Shown here in pieces: positions 10,130 to 19,692 of a stretch of 64,000 bases of DNA. Made by a program: the position numbers and the translations under genes. The notes under the pieces were generated by a model. It was not told the DNA's origin. It did no database searches and saw only the letters and a program-made list of their open reading frames with translations. Numbering within the stretch: the first letter of the stretch is position 1; each line of letters opens with the position of its first letter. Origin of the DNA: Spirosoma endophyticum (GTDB taxonomy: Bacteria; Bacteroidota; Bacteroidia; Cytophagales; Spirosomataceae); NCBI RefSeq assembly GCF_900112365.1, contig NZ_FOLQ01000001.1, forward strand, positions 806,001-870,000. Reading direction: 5' to 3'.

Positions 10130-10894
10130 ATGGGCTTAACAATCAAATCCGCTTTACCCGACTCGTCCATTTCGCATTTTGTGCACAGCTTCTGGATGGT
10201 GGAAAACAAGACGGAAAAAGACATTCCGTCAATTGTGCTGCCAAATGGAATGGTTGATCTGTCTCTCATGAAAATGAAGGCCGCGAATTGGGAAATGATA
10301 ATAAGGGGTATTGACACGATGCCCAGCCAGGTAACGATCACAGCAGGCACGATACTATTTTCCGTCGGCTTCAAGTTATTGGCGGTGGAATACTTGTTGG
10401 GCAATTCAGTTAAAGATGTGCTGAATGAAGCGCACTATATGTCAAATGATTTCTGGCAATTTGAAGCCGCTGACATGAACAACCTGGAGAGTTTTCGCAA
10501 CAAGGCCACTCAAAAAATTAAAACGATTTCAACAGAAAACATCGACAGTCGAAAGAAGAAATTATTCGAACTCATTTATGCATCTCATGGCACAACGACT
10601 GTAAAAGAACTTTCCGAAAACGTGTATTGGAGTAGTCGGCAAATTAATCGGTATTTCAATCAGCAGTTTGGTATTTCTCTCAAAGGATATTGCAATATTC
10701 TTCGTTTCGGGTCCTCATTCAAAAATATCAGCGAGGGCAACCTTTTTCCAGAACAAAGTTTTACCGATCAGACTCATTTCATCAAAGAAATCAAGAAGTA
10801 TTCGGGCGTTACACCCAAAGAGTTAAGCAGAAACAAAGATGAACGTTTCATCAACATGGCTGCCATTAAAAAGCTTCCTTCTCAAAACGGCTGA
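10130..10894 (+). CDS. AraC-family transcriptional regulator
   Basis: 254 residues. The N-terminal half (SHFVHSFWMVEN, PSIVLPNGMVDLSL) matches the sensor part of AraC regulators in which a histidine/proline pocket precedes the DNA-binding half. The C-terminal 100 residues hold two helix-turn-helix units, seen in TVKELSENVYWSSRQINRYFNQQFG and the later YSGVTPKELSRNK. It lies 63 bp upstream of the TetX-like monooxygenase in the same direction, so it is the obvious candidate to control that gene. Base composition is visibly richer in A+T than the flanking glycosidase genes. Confidence 0.82.
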   Translation: MGLTIKSALPDSSISHFVHSFWMVENKTEKDIPSIVLPNGMVDLSLMKMKAANWEMIIRGIDTMPSQVTITAGTILFSVGFKLLAVEYLLGNSVKDVLNEAHYMSNDFWQFEAADMNNLESFRNKATQKIKTISTENIDSRKKKLFELIYASHGTTTVKELSENVYWSSRQINRYFNQQFGISLKGYCNILRFGSSFKNISEGNLFPEQSFTDQTHFIKEIKKYSGVTPKELSRNKDERFINMAAIKKLPSQNG

Positions 10895-10924
10895 TTTTTA
10901 CTATTTCATTTCTTACGCCCTCCT

Positions 10925-10952
10925 CAATTTTGCATCATCTTTAAACGATGCA
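10925..10952 (+). promoter_or_regulatory. Possible -7 element and leader hairpin before the TetX-like gene
   Basis: CAATTTTG (10925-10932) departs from TAnnTTTG only at the first base. It overlaps a small inverted repeat, TGCATC...GATGCA (10931-10952), that lies just ahead of the start codon at 10958. The hairpin could affect expression, but both elements are weak. Confidence 0.25.
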
Positions 10953-10957
10953 AGATC

Positions 10958-12088
10958 ATGTTACTGAGCAATAAAAAAATAGCCGTCATTGGTGCCGGAC
11001 CCGTTGGTCTGACAATGGCTAGATTACTACAACAAAAAGGAGTCGATGTAACCGTTTTCGAACGTGACAAAAACCCACAAACCAGAATTTCAGGGGGGAC
11101 ATTAGACCTGCATAAAGGCTCAGGGCAGGATGCGCTGAAAAAAGCCGGATTGCTGGAGCGTTACTATGCGCTGGCCATCCCCATGGGACGAACCGTGGCT
11201 GACGAACAAGGCAACGTATTGTTCTCTAAAAAAACGACACCCGAAGAGCAATACGATAATCCCGAGATAAGCCGAAACGATTTAAGGCAACTACTGCTTG
11301 ACAGTTTAACAAGCGATACCGTCGTTTGGGACAGAAAATTCACGGGGCTTGAAGAGCAAAACGGACAATGGCTTCTGCATTTTGAACATGATGAAAAGGC
11401 CACTGCGGATGTTGTTATCGGTGCTAACGGCGGAATGTCGAACGTAAGAAAACAGGTTACGGATGCCGCAATCGAATACACCGGAACGCTCATTTTACAG
11501 GGCGACGTAGTTCAACCGGAAACGACATGCACGGAGTTCTATCAACTATGCAACGATACTATACTAATGGCCGCAAACCAAGGTATTTCATTAGTAGCCA
11601 ACCCACGCAACGGTAGCCTATTGAGCTACAGCGTAATTATTCAAATCCCTGAAGAATGGGGTAATGAAAATGGAGTAAATTTTCAGGATAAAGACAGCAT
11701 GGCTACGTTTCTTTTAAACAGACTTTCTCATTGGGGTGAATGTTACAAACAATTAGTTCGCTCAACTTCTTCTTTTACGTTGTGGCCAACGAGAAAAATA
11801 CCAGTAGACAAACCCTGGAAAAATAATCGTCCTTTGCCTATAACGCTTATTGGCGATGCCGCCCACATCATGCCGCCTTTTGCAGGTCAGGGCGTGAATA
11901 TCGGACTGATGGATGCATTGATTTTATCCGATAACCTGACTAACGAAAATTTTGAAACCCTGGAAGCGGCTATCAAGGACTATGAACAACAAATGCTGGT
12001 CTATGCAACCGAAGCGCAACTGGAAACAAGCCAGAATGAAATAGCCATGCATCGTCCCGATTTTTCTTTCCAACCGTTTTATCAGTAA
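10958..12088 (+). CDS. TetX-like FAD-dependent monooxygenase
   Basis: 376 residues, close in length and overall sequence to the tetracycline monooxygenase TetX. The FAD Rossmann motif is IAVIGAGPVGLTMARLLQQ at residues about 8-26. GGTLDLHKGSGQ, NPEISRNDLR and GDAAHIMPPFAGQGVN are also close to the TetX versions. By alignment from memory, TetX Q192 and D311 are kept. The tetracycline-contacting R213, F224, H234 and G236 correspond here to Ile, Val, Ser and Ser. It is therefore a clear family member whose substrate may differ; resistance should not be assumed. It is next to an AraC regulator and in a relatively A+T-rich segment, consistent with acquisition by transfer. Confidence 0.85.
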   Translation: MLLSNKKIAVIGAGPVGLTMARLLQQKGVDVTVFERDKNPQTRISGGTLDLHKGSGQDALKKAGLLERYYALAIPMGRTVADEQGNVLFSKKTTPEEQYDNPEISRNDLRQLLLDSLTSDTVVWDRKFTGLEEQNGQWLLHFEHDEKATADVVIGANGGMSNVRKQVTDAAIEYTGTLILQGDVVQPETTCTEFYQLCNDTILMAANQGISLVANPRNGSLLSYSVIIQIPEEWGNENGVNFQDKDSMATFLLNRLSHWGECYKQLVRSTSSFTLWPTRKIPVDKPWKNNRPLPITLIGDAAHIMPPFAGQGVNIGLMDALILSDNLTNENFETLEAAIKDYEQQMLVYATEAQLETSQNEIAMHRPDFSFQPFYQ

Positions 12089-12310
12089 GTCACGCAATGA
12101 TTTTTCGTAAGGTGCTACGTCGGCAGAGACTGTATCAGGAAATGAAACGGGAGTTGAGTGCTGTTCGCCGGAAATAACTGGCTCATCAAAAAAGAAGCTT
12201 CGATACAGCAATGCGCTCCTGCGCCAGATAGACGTTGAACTTGCTCTGGAACCAGTCGCCCTCGACTGAAGAATACGTAGCGACTGGTTAGGATACAGAG
12301 TTTCCTGGCT

Positions 12311-12378
12311 TTAGAGTATCCACGGGCTTCAGCCTGAATCTCATTTCCTTTACGCACGCCAGCCCGTGAATACTCTAA
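12311..12378. repeat. REP-like inverted repeat at the start of the GH106 gene
   Basis: Two 18-bp arms (12311-12328 and 12361-12378) are complementary except for one position. Each arm contains CACGGGCT. The left arm is followed by an inner GGCTTCAGCC palindrome. The right arm ends on the first base of the ATG at 12378. The shape resembles palindromic elements mobilised by REP-associated transposases, but no transposase is present here. In the mRNA it could form a hairpin directly before the start codon. Confidence 0.5.
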
Positions 12379-14930
12379 TGCGAACCTGTTTTCTGTCTCT
12401 GATCTTCCTGCTTTCTCTTGCACTTTCTTCCTATGCACAACCAACGCCACAAACCAGCCGCCCCTGGACGTATTGGTGGTGGATGGGCAGCGCCGTTAAC
12501 GAAGCTGATATTACGAAGCAGTTAGAGCAGTTTTCGGGGGCTGGGCTCGGGGGCGTTCATATAATCCCGATCTATGGCGTGCATGGCTACGAAAAACAGT
12601 TTATTCCGTTTCTGGGGGAGCGCTGGCTGGCTGTATTTGCCCACACCGTCCGGGAAGGAAACCGGCTTGGCTTAGGTGTTGACCTGACAACTGGAACGGG
12701 CTGGCCATTCGGCGGACCAAACGTAACGGCGGGTACGGCGGCAAAGAAATGGGCTATTGCGGAGGGCAAGCTGACAACCGCGTTAACAAAACAGCAGGTA
12801 AAACGGGCGGCTCCCGGTGGGGCTGGACTGGTGGTGGATTATTTCGACAAAACAGCTGTCCGGCAGTACCTCACCCGCTTCGACTCGACGCTAGCCCATC
12901 TGCCGCAAAAGCCTAGAGCCGTTTACAATGATTCGTATGAAGTGTATGGTGCAAACTGGACAACCAAGTTTGCCGACGAATTTCGGAAACGACGCGGCTA
13001 CGACCTGAACAGCCAACTGCCCGCGTTTCTGGATTCGACCGGTGCCGATGCGGGCATATGGGTAAAGCAGGATTTTCACCAAACACTTTCCGACCTGTTG
13101 CACGATGGATTCACGGCCACCTGGACCAGTTGGGCCCGTAGCAATGGTTATAAAACCCGGAATCAGGCTCACGGATCGCCCGGCAATTTGCTGGACCTGT
13201 ATGCGCTGGCCGACATTCCCGAAACCGAGTCTTTTGGTAGCAGCCGCTTCCCGATTCCGGGACTTCGCGTAGATGAATACTATGACGTTGAGCGCTTCGG
13301 AACACCCCACCCGCTAGCCATGAAGTTTGCATCGTCAGCCGCCAATCTGACAGGGAAGCCGCTGGTGAGTTCGGAGACAACAACCTGGTTAGCCAATCAT
13401 TTTCACGTATCACTGTCGCAAATCAAGCCCCAGATCGACGAGTTGTTTACGGCTGGTATCAATCACATTTTTTACCACGGCACGAATTATTCTCCCGCGT
13501 CCGAAGCCTATCCCGGCTGGCTATTTTATGCTTCAACGCATTATGGACCAACGTCGCATTTCTGGCCGCATTTTCCGCTGCTAAACCAGTACATCGAACG
13601 CTGCCAGCGTCGGTTGCAACGGAGCCATGCTGACAATGACGTCCTGGTCTATTTCCCCATTCATGACCTTTGGGCGACACCGGCGAAGTCGGCGGGTGGT
13701 ATTCACCAGCTGGAGGTGCACCATGTGGAGCGTTGGCTGCTGCTTCAGCCCTTTGGCAAGCTGGGCGAGCAACTGCTGCAAGGTGGTTATTCCTTCGATT
13801 ACGTATCGGACAACCTACTTAGTAATCTGACGGTTGATCGGCAGGGACAGCTAAAAAGTGGTTCCGCTACGTATCGGGTTCTGCTGATTCCGCGCACTAC
13901 GTACATGCCAGAAACAACGCTGGCACAACTAGAGAAACTGGCTAAACAGGGCGTCCGGATTGTATTTGCCGATCAGATGCCGCAACAGGCAGCGGGTTTT
14001 TATCAGCACCAGCGTCGTTCATTGCAAGTGCAGCAGCGGGGGAAAGTACTACGTCAGCTTCGTTCGGTGTCAGTGAGTAATCACGTTTTTCAAACGCTCG
14101 ATAGTCTTGGGGTTCGTCCTGAAAAGCTGGCTCCGGCGGGTTTGTCCTTCATCCGTAAAAAAATTGGTGATACCACGCAGTACTTTATCACGAACCTCGG
14201 CGATCAGTTCCGCGAGGGCTGGTTTCCGCTGTCAGTGGTGGGTGTAACGACCAGCTACGATCCCCTGACGAATCAGGCAATGCCGGTGCCGGGACGAAAA
14301 ACACAGGCTGGAACCTATGAAGTATTTTTGCGGGTGGCACCGGGGCAGTCGTGTTTTGTGAACGTAGTGAAATCCACAATTCCGCCCGTAACGGCCCAAA
14401 CTCAGACCAGGAAAGCCGATGAGCCAGTTTTGCCAGTAGTCGGGCCCTGGCAACTCCAGTTTCGGCAGGGCAAACCGAAAGTACCAACCGCCTATTCGTT
14501 GCCAAAACTCGTTTCGTGGACGACCTTGAGCGATTCGGCGCCCTATTTTTCGGGGCAAGCGCACTACGTTACGACCATTAACGTACCGGCTACTGCCGAC
14601 ACAAGTCGGGCCTATACACTTGATCTGGGTGATGTGCGCGAAGTGGCCGAAGTACGATTAAATGGACAGCCGATTGGAACAGCCTGGTGTATACCTTTCC
14701 AGGTACAGATTCCCGCCAACCGGCTCCGGCATGGGTCGAATCAGCTGGAGATCGACGTAACGAATCTGTCGGCCAATTACATGCGGCTCTATGACCGGCA
14801 AAACCCCGGCTGGAAGAAATTCTATGACATCAACATGGTCGACATTCGCTATCAACCGTTCGATGCGTCGAAGTGGGAACCCATGCCATCGGGTCTGCTT
14901 GGGCCAATTCAGTTGACCATTATGCCCTGA
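12378..14930 (+). CDS. GH106-type alpha-L-rhamnosidase
   Basis: ATG 12378 gives 850 residues and a good signal peptide (MRTCFLSLIFLLSLALSSYAQ); the in-frame GTG 12 bp upstream is less likely. The sequence TYWWWMGSAVNE at the mature N-terminus, GGVHIIPIYG, DLTTGTGWPFGGPNV, YNDSYEVYGANWT-KFADEF, and SSETTTWL are typical of GH106 rhamnosidases. The last 150 residues form a GH2-like sugar-binding sandwich (LDLGDVREVAEVRLNGQPIG). The enzyme would release alpha-L-rhamnose from plant or microbial polysaccharides or glycosides in the periplasm. It has no SusC/SusD pair nearby, so it is not in a standard polysaccharide-utilisation locus. Confidence 0.85.
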   Translation: MRTCFLSLIFLLSLALSSYAQPTPQTSRPWTYWWWMGSAVNEADITKQLEQFSGAGLGGVHIIPIYGVHGYEKQFIPFLGERWLAVFAHTVREGNRLGLGVDLTTGTGWPFGGPNVTAGTAAKKWAIAEGKLTTALTKQQVKRAAPGGAGLVVDYFDKTAVRQYLTRFDSTLAHLPQKPRAVYNDSYEVYGANWTTKFADEFRKRRGYDLNSQLPAFLDSTGADAGIWVKQDFHQTLSDLLHDGFTATWTSWARSNGYKTRNQAHGSPGNLLDLYALADIPETESFGSSRFPIPGLRVDEYYDVERFGTPHPLAMKFASSAANLTGKPLVSSETTTWLANHFHVSLSQIKPQIDELFTAGINHIFYHGTNYSPASEAYPGWLFYASTHYGPTSHFWPHFPLLNQYIERCQRRLQRSHADNDVLVYFPIHDLWATPAKSAGGIHQLEVHHVERWLLLQPFGKLGEQLLQGGYSFDYVSDNLLSNLTVDRQGQLKSGSATYRVLLIPRTTYMPETTLAQLEKLAKQGVRIVFADQMPQQAAGFYQHQRRSLQVQQRGKVLRQLRSVSVSNHVFQTLDSLGVRPEKLAPAGLSFIRKKIGDTTQYFITNLGDQFREGWFPLSVVGVTTSYDPLTNQAMPVPGRKTQAGTYEVFLRVAPGQSCFVNVVKSTIPPVTAQTQTRKADEPVLPVVGPWQLQFRQGKPKVPTAYSLPKLVSWTTLSDSAPYFSGQAHYVTTINVPATADTSRAYTLDLGDVREVAEVRLNGQPIGTAWCIPFQVQIPANRLRHGSNQLEIDVTNLSANYMRLYDRQNPGWKKFYDINMVDIRYQPFDASKWEPMPSGLLGPIQLTIMP

Positions 14931-14959
14931 TAGCATGTTGGGTTGATACACTTTTTCGT

Positions 14960-14967
14960 TATATTTG
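14960..14967 (+). promoter_or_regulatory. -7 element of the DEAD-box helicase promoter
   Basis: TATATTTG is a full match to TAnnTTTG. It lies 102 bp before the TTG at 15069 and downstream of the extreme in-frame start near 14943. This supports the shorter protein. Confidence 0.5.
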
Positions 14968-15068
14968 TTTCAAATCAATCGGATCGCCGTTGCAACGGTT
15001 TTCCATTGCGACGGTTTGCTGGCCGGGAAGTTAAGGTCAGCGGTTTTTCACATTCACTTGCTGCTACT

Positions 15069-16607
15069 TTGACATTTCAGGAATTTAATCTCCACGACGA
15101 CCTGCTGGCCGGGGTGGACGCCATGAATTACTTAAAGGCTACTCCCATTCAGGAGATGGCCATCCCCAAAATCCTCGAAGGACGCGACCTCATTGCCAGC
15201 GCCCAGACTGGTACCGGCAAAACGGCGGCCTACCTTATTCCCCTTCTCGACCGAATTTCTCACGCCGACCACGACCACACCAGCACGCTTATTCTGGTGC
15301 CGACGCGTGAGCTGGCCAAGCAGATTGACGAACAGGTGGAAGGCTTTGGGTATTTCGTGCAGGCCAATAGCATCGCCATTTACGGCGGGGGCAAAGGCGA
15401 CGATTGGGACAAGCAACGGAAGGCGCTCGAAACAGGCGCCGACATTATTATCGCCACGCCGGGACGACTGATTGCTCACATGCAACTTGGCTACGTCAAG
15501 TTCGATAGAATCGACTATTTGGTGCTCGACGAGGCCGACAAGATGCTCGACATGGGCTTTTCGGACGACATTATGAACATCGTTGAGAAAATCCCAAGTA
15601 AGCGGCAAACGTTGCTCTTCTCGGCAACGATGCCCAACAAAATCCGGGAGTTTTCGAAGAAATTACTAACCGATCCCGAAGAAATCAGGCTGGCGGTGTC
15701 GAAACCGGCTGCCGGTATTGACCAGCAGTTTTACATGGCCTACGATAGCCAGAAACTGCCATTACTGGCGCATCTGATTCAATCCAGCACGAAGCCTGTG
15801 CAGAGTATGGTGCTATTTACATCGCGAAAGTCAGAAGTAAACAGCATTGTGCGGGCGTTGAGCAAACTCGGTTACGACGCACGCGGCATCAGTTCCGATC
15901 TGGAGCAAGACGATCGGGAAGTCGTGTTACGGGATTTCAAAAACAAAGCGTTCCCGATTCTGGTCGCCACCGACGTATTGTCGCGGGGCATCGACATCGA
16001 TAACCTGACGCACGTGGTTAACTACGACATTCCGCGCGACGCTGAGGACTACGTTCACCGCATTGGCCGAACGGCGCGGGCTGCCACAACGGGCACAGCT
16101 ATTACGTTCGTCAGTGATCAGGACCAGAACCGGATTGTCAATATCGAACGACTTATTGAGCGCGAGGTTGAAAAACGATCGATCACGGAAGAGTTGGGCA
16201 TGGGAAAATCACCCGAGTTCGACCCGAAACGATTTAGTGGACTACGGGGCAAAGGCTCCCGTGGAAACGCGGGATCTGGTCGAGGTGGACGCGATGGAAA
16301 TCGGGGCGATCGTCGGTCAGGAAGCGGCAGTGCACCGTCTGGTGAACGTCGCGAAGGCAACAACGACCGTCGACGTGACCGGAGTGATGACCCAAATCGC
16401 AAACCTCGCCCGGAAGAAGGAACGCGTGTTGAGGTGCCCGTAAGTGCCGTCGTTGACGTAGCCGCACCGACTGAATTGGTAAACCCAAACGGCCAGCCAT
16501 CGGACAAGCCTAAACGTCGAAAAAAACGTCGGAAACCACGCGGTGAAGGTGGAGATTCTGCATCCCGGCAAAGTCAGCCGACAGATTCTGCGCCAACGGC
16601 TGAATAG
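15069..16607 (+). CDS. DEAD-box ATP-dependent RNA helicase
   Basis: The family normally begins just before the Q-motif region, and here LTFQEFNLHDDLLAG begins at a TTG at 15069, giving 512 residues. The frame is open further upstream to 14943, but a promoter element lies inside that stretch. All helicase motifs are visible: ATPIQEMAIP (Q motif), AQTGTGKTA (Walker A), PTRELAKQ, TPGR, LDEADKML (DEAD box), FSATMP (SAT), ATDVLSRGIDI and HRIGRTARA. The C-terminal 150 residues are a low-complexity basic tail rich in Arg, Gly and Ser, then Lys/Arg, suited to RNA binding. It probably remodels rRNA or mRNA in the cytoplasm. A strong terminator follows. Confidence 0.92.
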   Translation: MTFQEFNLHDDLLAGVDAMNYLKATPIQEMAIPKILEGRDLIASAQTGTGKTAAYLIPLLDRISHADHDHTSTLILVPTRELAKQIDEQVEGFGYFVQANSIAIYGGGKGDDWDKQRKALETGADIIIATPGRLIAHMQLGYVKFDRIDYLVLDEADKMLDMGFSDDIMNIVEKIPSKRQTLLFSATMPNKIREFSKKLLTDPEEIRLAVSKPAAGIDQQFYMAYDSQKLPLLAHLIQSSTKPVQSMVLFTSRKSEVNSIVRALSKLGYDARGISSDLEQDDREVVLRDFKNKAFPILVATDVLSRGIDIDNLTHVVNYDIPRDAEDYVHRIGRTARAATTGTAITFVSDQDQNRIVNIERLIEREVEKRSITEELGMGKSPEFDPKRFSGLRGKGSRGNAGSGRGGRDGNRGDRRSGSGSAPSGERREGNNDRRRDRSDDPNRKPRPEEGTRVEVPVSAVVDVAAPTELVNPNGQPSDKPKRRKKRRKPRGEGGDSASRQSQPTDSAPTAE

Positions 16608-16632
16608 TTTTTCCTGAATTAGTATAGCTAGC

Positions 16633-16665
16633 AGCCCGGAATTATTCCGGGCTTTCTTTTTTCCT
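16633..16665 (+). terminator. Rho-independent terminator after the helicase gene
   Basis: Perfect 9-bp stem AGCCCGGAA/TTCCGGGCT (16633-16641 and 16645-16653) with a 3-nt loop, followed by TTCTTTTTTCC. Confidence 0.9.
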
Positions 16666-16696
16666 ATCTTTTGTCCCTGAACAAAAGCTACAAACC

Positions 16697-17803
16697 ATGA
16701 CTGCTCTTATTTCCCGCCGAACGACGATACAAACACTTTCCTTAACGATGGGTGGCTTGTTAGCGCAGTCATCCGGTTTGTTTGGCGAGCCACCTGCTCC
16801 GAAGAAATTGGGCGTCGCCCTGGTTGGACTTGGAAACTACGCGACCAGGCAACTGGCTCCGGCACTCCTCGAAAGCCAGAACTGCTACCTGGCGGGTATC
16901 GTGACGGGCTCGCCCGAGAAGGCCAAAACCTGGGCCGCTACGTATACTATTCCGGTGAAGAACATCTATAATTACCAGACCTTCGACCAGATTCGGAACA
17001 ACCCCGATATTGACATAATCTACGTAGTACTTCCTAATTTTCTTCATGCCGAATACACGATTCGGGCGGCTCAGGCGGGTAAACACGTCATTTGTGAAAA
17101 ACCGTTGGCGATGAATACCGACGAAGCCCGCCAGATGATTACGGCCTGCGGGAAAGCGGGCGTTCAGTTGTCGGTTGGGTATCGACTGTATTTTGAACCG
17201 CATCATCTGGAAATGCGTCGGTTAGCTGCCGAGAAAACGTTTGGGCATGTCAAAGTGATTGAATCGGGTTTAGGCTTCACCGTGCCGGGGCCAAACTCCT
17301 GGCGGCTGGATAAGAAAATCGGTGGTGGTGGAGCCATTATGGATTTAGGCATATATGCCATTCAGGGTGCCCGCCGAACATTGAATCTGGACCCTATCAG
17401 CGTAACCGCACAGGCCTTTACGTTCGATAAGGTGCACTTTAAAGATATTCACGAAACGGTTTTCTGGCAGTTCGAATTTCCGGGCGGAACGGTTGCGCAT
17501 TGCAGTACTACGTATTCGTCTTATGTCGACCGACTTTACGCTACGTGCGAACGCGGCTGGTTCAAGCTCGAGCCAGCCTACAATGCCACCGGAGCGCAGG
17601 GTGTTACGAGTAAAGGTATCATGGACGTACCGTCGCCCCATCATCAGCAGATTGCGCAGATTGACGCTTTTGGGCAGGCAATTCGGACAAAAACCAAGCC
17701 AGAAGCATCGGGTGAAGAAGGCTGGAAAGATATGAAACTGATTGGAGCGATTTTGCAAGCCGCCGAAACGGGACGGAAAATTCCGCTTGACTGGGGTAGT
17801 TAG
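16697..17803 (+). CDS. Gfo/Idh/MocA-family oxidoreductase, exported
   Basis: 368 residues. The N-terminus has a twin-arginine-like signal (SRRTTIQTLSLTMGGLL). The NAD(P)-binding motif is VALVGLGNYATRQ near residue 40. The catalytic-type EKPLAMN motif is at about residue 135, and the C-terminal sheet domain has GGGAIMDLGIYAIQGAR. It closely resembles periplasmic glucose-fructose oxidoreductase-like proteins, in which the cofactor is bound before Tat export. The substrate is probably a sugar or polyol. It is preceded by a TATCTTTTG sequence at 16665-16673 that resembles a -7 element with one extra T. The gene has its own unit; the downstream gene is convergent. Confidence 0.85.
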   Translation: MTALISRRTTIQTLSLTMGGLLAQSSGLFGEPPAPKKLGVALVGLGNYATRQLAPALLESQNCYLAGIVTGSPEKAKTWAATYTIPVKNIYNYQTFDQIRNNPDIDIIYVVLPNFLHAEYTIRAAQAGKHVICEKPLAMNTDEARQMITACGKAGVQLSVGYRLYFEPHHLEMRRLAAEKTFGHVKVIESGLGFTVPGPNSWRLDKKIGGGGAIMDLGIYAIQGARRTLNLDPISVTAQAFTFDKVHFKDIHETVFWQFEFPGGTVAHCSTTYSSYVDRLYATCERGWFKLEPAYNATGAQGVTSKGIMDVPSPHHQQIAQIDAFGQAIRTKTKPEASGEEGWKDMKLIGAILQAAETGRKIPLDWGS

Positions 17804-17995
17804 GTACCTCCCGATAAATATCGTTACAAAAGCACATAGTTGAGGAAAGAGGCAGCCATCCCCCCTTTATCGCCCGATGGCTGTTACGTAATTGCTTATT
17901 TGATCCATAGCCACCAAGACATATAAAACCAGCTCCCAACACAAAACAGCCTGGCGTAGTTACTATAAAATACAGGCAAAAAGTCCACAGTTGCC

Positions 17996-18907
17996 TTACG
18001 TGTCCAATTTCACGTATTGCTGCCAGTTATGTTGTTCGCGAAAGCCCAGCACTTCGCGGATTTTGCGATTGGAAAACAACGCTTCATGTTCCTCTAATTC
18101 GCGGCTAATGGGCACCCCAGGAAAGAACCTTTCTGCCAGTTCCTGACTGGGAATAATGGCACCGTTGTGATCGTTGCCGGCATTGAAAATCTGATAGCCA
18201 AGACTGTCTTTTTGTAAACATAAATCCACAATCTGGCCCAGGTCACGCGCATCGATATAACAGAAGGCATTCCGGCGTCGCACTTCAGGATGAGTCAAAT
18301 AAGAGGGAAACAGCTCAGCGTATTCGTGCGGTTCAATTACATTGCCGATACGAAGGGCATATATATCAAAGCCGGACCGGCGCTGGAAGCTGCGGGCCGT
18401 TTGTTCATTAACAACCTTCGATAAGCCGTAACTATCCATGGGATCAACATCATAATCCTCTTCCAGCGGCAAGGATTTAGGGTTGGTTTGGCCATCGGAA
18501 AAGCAGATTCCATAGGTAGTCTCTGAGGATGCAATAATAATCTTTCGAATGCCCAGTTTAACAGCCGCTTCAATTACATTGTAGGTACCCAGAGTGTTGA
18601 TCCGAAACGTTTCACTATCCGGCTTGATCAAGATCCTGGGTACGGCTGCAAAGTGGACGACCGCATCAAATTTGGGCACGCCAGTGCCTGGCTCCAATTC
18701 AGCTAGGCTGGCATACGAACTCATGGCATTGAACATTTGCCCGGAATCGGTAATGTCGGCGATCAGATTGTCGACCCCTGGGTAATCCAACGGCATCAGG
18801 TCTACATTCATTACGCTATGCCCCTGGTCGAGCAGGTAGGGAATGACATGCCTGCCTGCTTTCCCCGATCCCCCGGTAAAAAATATTCGCTTTCTGGTCA
18901 TGGGCAT
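17996..18907 (-). CDS. NAD-dependent epimerase/dehydratase (extended SDR)
   Basis: 303 residues. The Rossmann motif FFTGGSGKAGRHV is at residues 9-21. The strand motif HFAAVPR, the Ser/Thr motif IIASSETTYG and the YxxxK pair in DSYGLSKVVNE complete the extended short-chain dehydrogenase active site. Substrates of such enzymes are usually nucleotide sugars or sugar acids; the sequence does not tell which. The ATG at 18907 starts directly in MPMTRKRIFFTGG with no signal peptide, so it is cytoplasmic. It stands alone, with about 190 bp of gene-free sequence on its 3' side. Confidence 0.83.
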   Translation of the reverse strand: MPMTRKRIFFTGGSGKAGRHVIPYLLDQGHSVMNVDLMPLDYPGVDNLIADITDSGQMFNAMSSYASLAELEPGTGVPKFDAVVHFAAVPRILIKPDSETFRINTLGTYNVIEAAVKLGIRKIIIASSETTYGICFSDGQTNPKSLPLEEDYDVDPMDSYGLSKVVNEQTARSFQRRSGFDIYALRIGNVIEPHEYAELFPSYLTHPEVRRRNAFCYIDARDLGQIVDLCLQKDSLGYQIFNAGNDHNGAIIPSQELAERFFPGVPISRELEEHEALFSNRKIREVLGFREQHNWQQYVKLDT

Positions 18908-19170
18908 GTTACAGATTGTGATTGATCGTTAAGGCAACTGATGTAACCAACTATATATTTATCCATCCGCCGGTTCACGTAAACATCCGATATGGATCAA
19001 AATTTCATGGAAAAATTTTAGTAGCCGTTGAACCTAATCAGCAGCATACGGAAACGTATCGGCTTAAGAAGCGCATTACTCAAGTCTCCCATAGATACAT
19101 CGGCCGCTGGAGGTTTCATGGTTTATACGCAGATCGACAACTGATTCAATAGCAGAGTATATTCGCTAGC

Positions 19171-19692
19171 CTACGTTAGGTTATAGCTGATACTTACTAC
19201 TTCCATAATCTGCTGCCCCTGTTGGGAAGGCCATGAGACTGTTTCACCGACCCGTTTTCCCTGCAAGGCGCGGGCCAATGGAGCTGTGAAGGCGATTAGC
19301 CCCTGAGCCGCATTCGCCTGGTCAACGCCTACAAGGGTGAAAACACGTTCCGTACCGGCAAATTTCCCCACTTGTATTTTCAAGCTAACCCTGGCCCCAA
19401 AGCGAACTCTATCATGTTCCTGAGCATCGACCACTTTAGCAATGGAAATACGCTGATTCAGATTGGCAATACACCCATTGAGTAAGGCCAGTTGCCGACT
19501 CCGCTCGTTTTCATCATCTATCACAGCGGCTTGTAGATGGGCTCGCTGGGTTTCTAAACCCACGAGTTCAGTACGTAGCAGGTCAAGCCCCTGAGGTGTG
19601 ACGTAATTGGGCGTACCAGGTGGTAAAGGCGGGCGGGCCGGAATCACAACAGGCGCGTCCGCGGTTTCATTTTTTAAAAAAGCACTGCTCAT
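19171..19692 (-). CDS. GreA/GreB-family transcription factor
   Basis: 173 residues. After a proline-rich N-terminal 25 residues comes NYVTPQGLDLLRTELVGL, the start of the GreA/GreB coiled coil (about 30-100). A C-terminal FKBP-like domain follows, with IAFTAPLARALQGKRVGETV, the family signature. The fold rescues backtracked RNA polymerase by stimulating transcript cleavage. The coiled-coil tip contains DDENERSRQ, acidic as needed. It is distinct enough from housekeeping GreA that it may be a GreB-like or Rnk-like paralogue. Confidence 0.82.
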   Translation of the reverse strand: MSSAFLKNETADAPVVIPARPPLPPGTPNYVTPQGLDLLRTELVGLETQRAHLQAAVIDDENERSRQLALLNGCIANLNQRISIAKVVDAQEHDRVRFGARVSLKIQVGKFAGTERVFTLVGVDQANAAQGLIAFTAPLARALQGKRVGETVSWPSQQGQQIMEVVSISYNLT

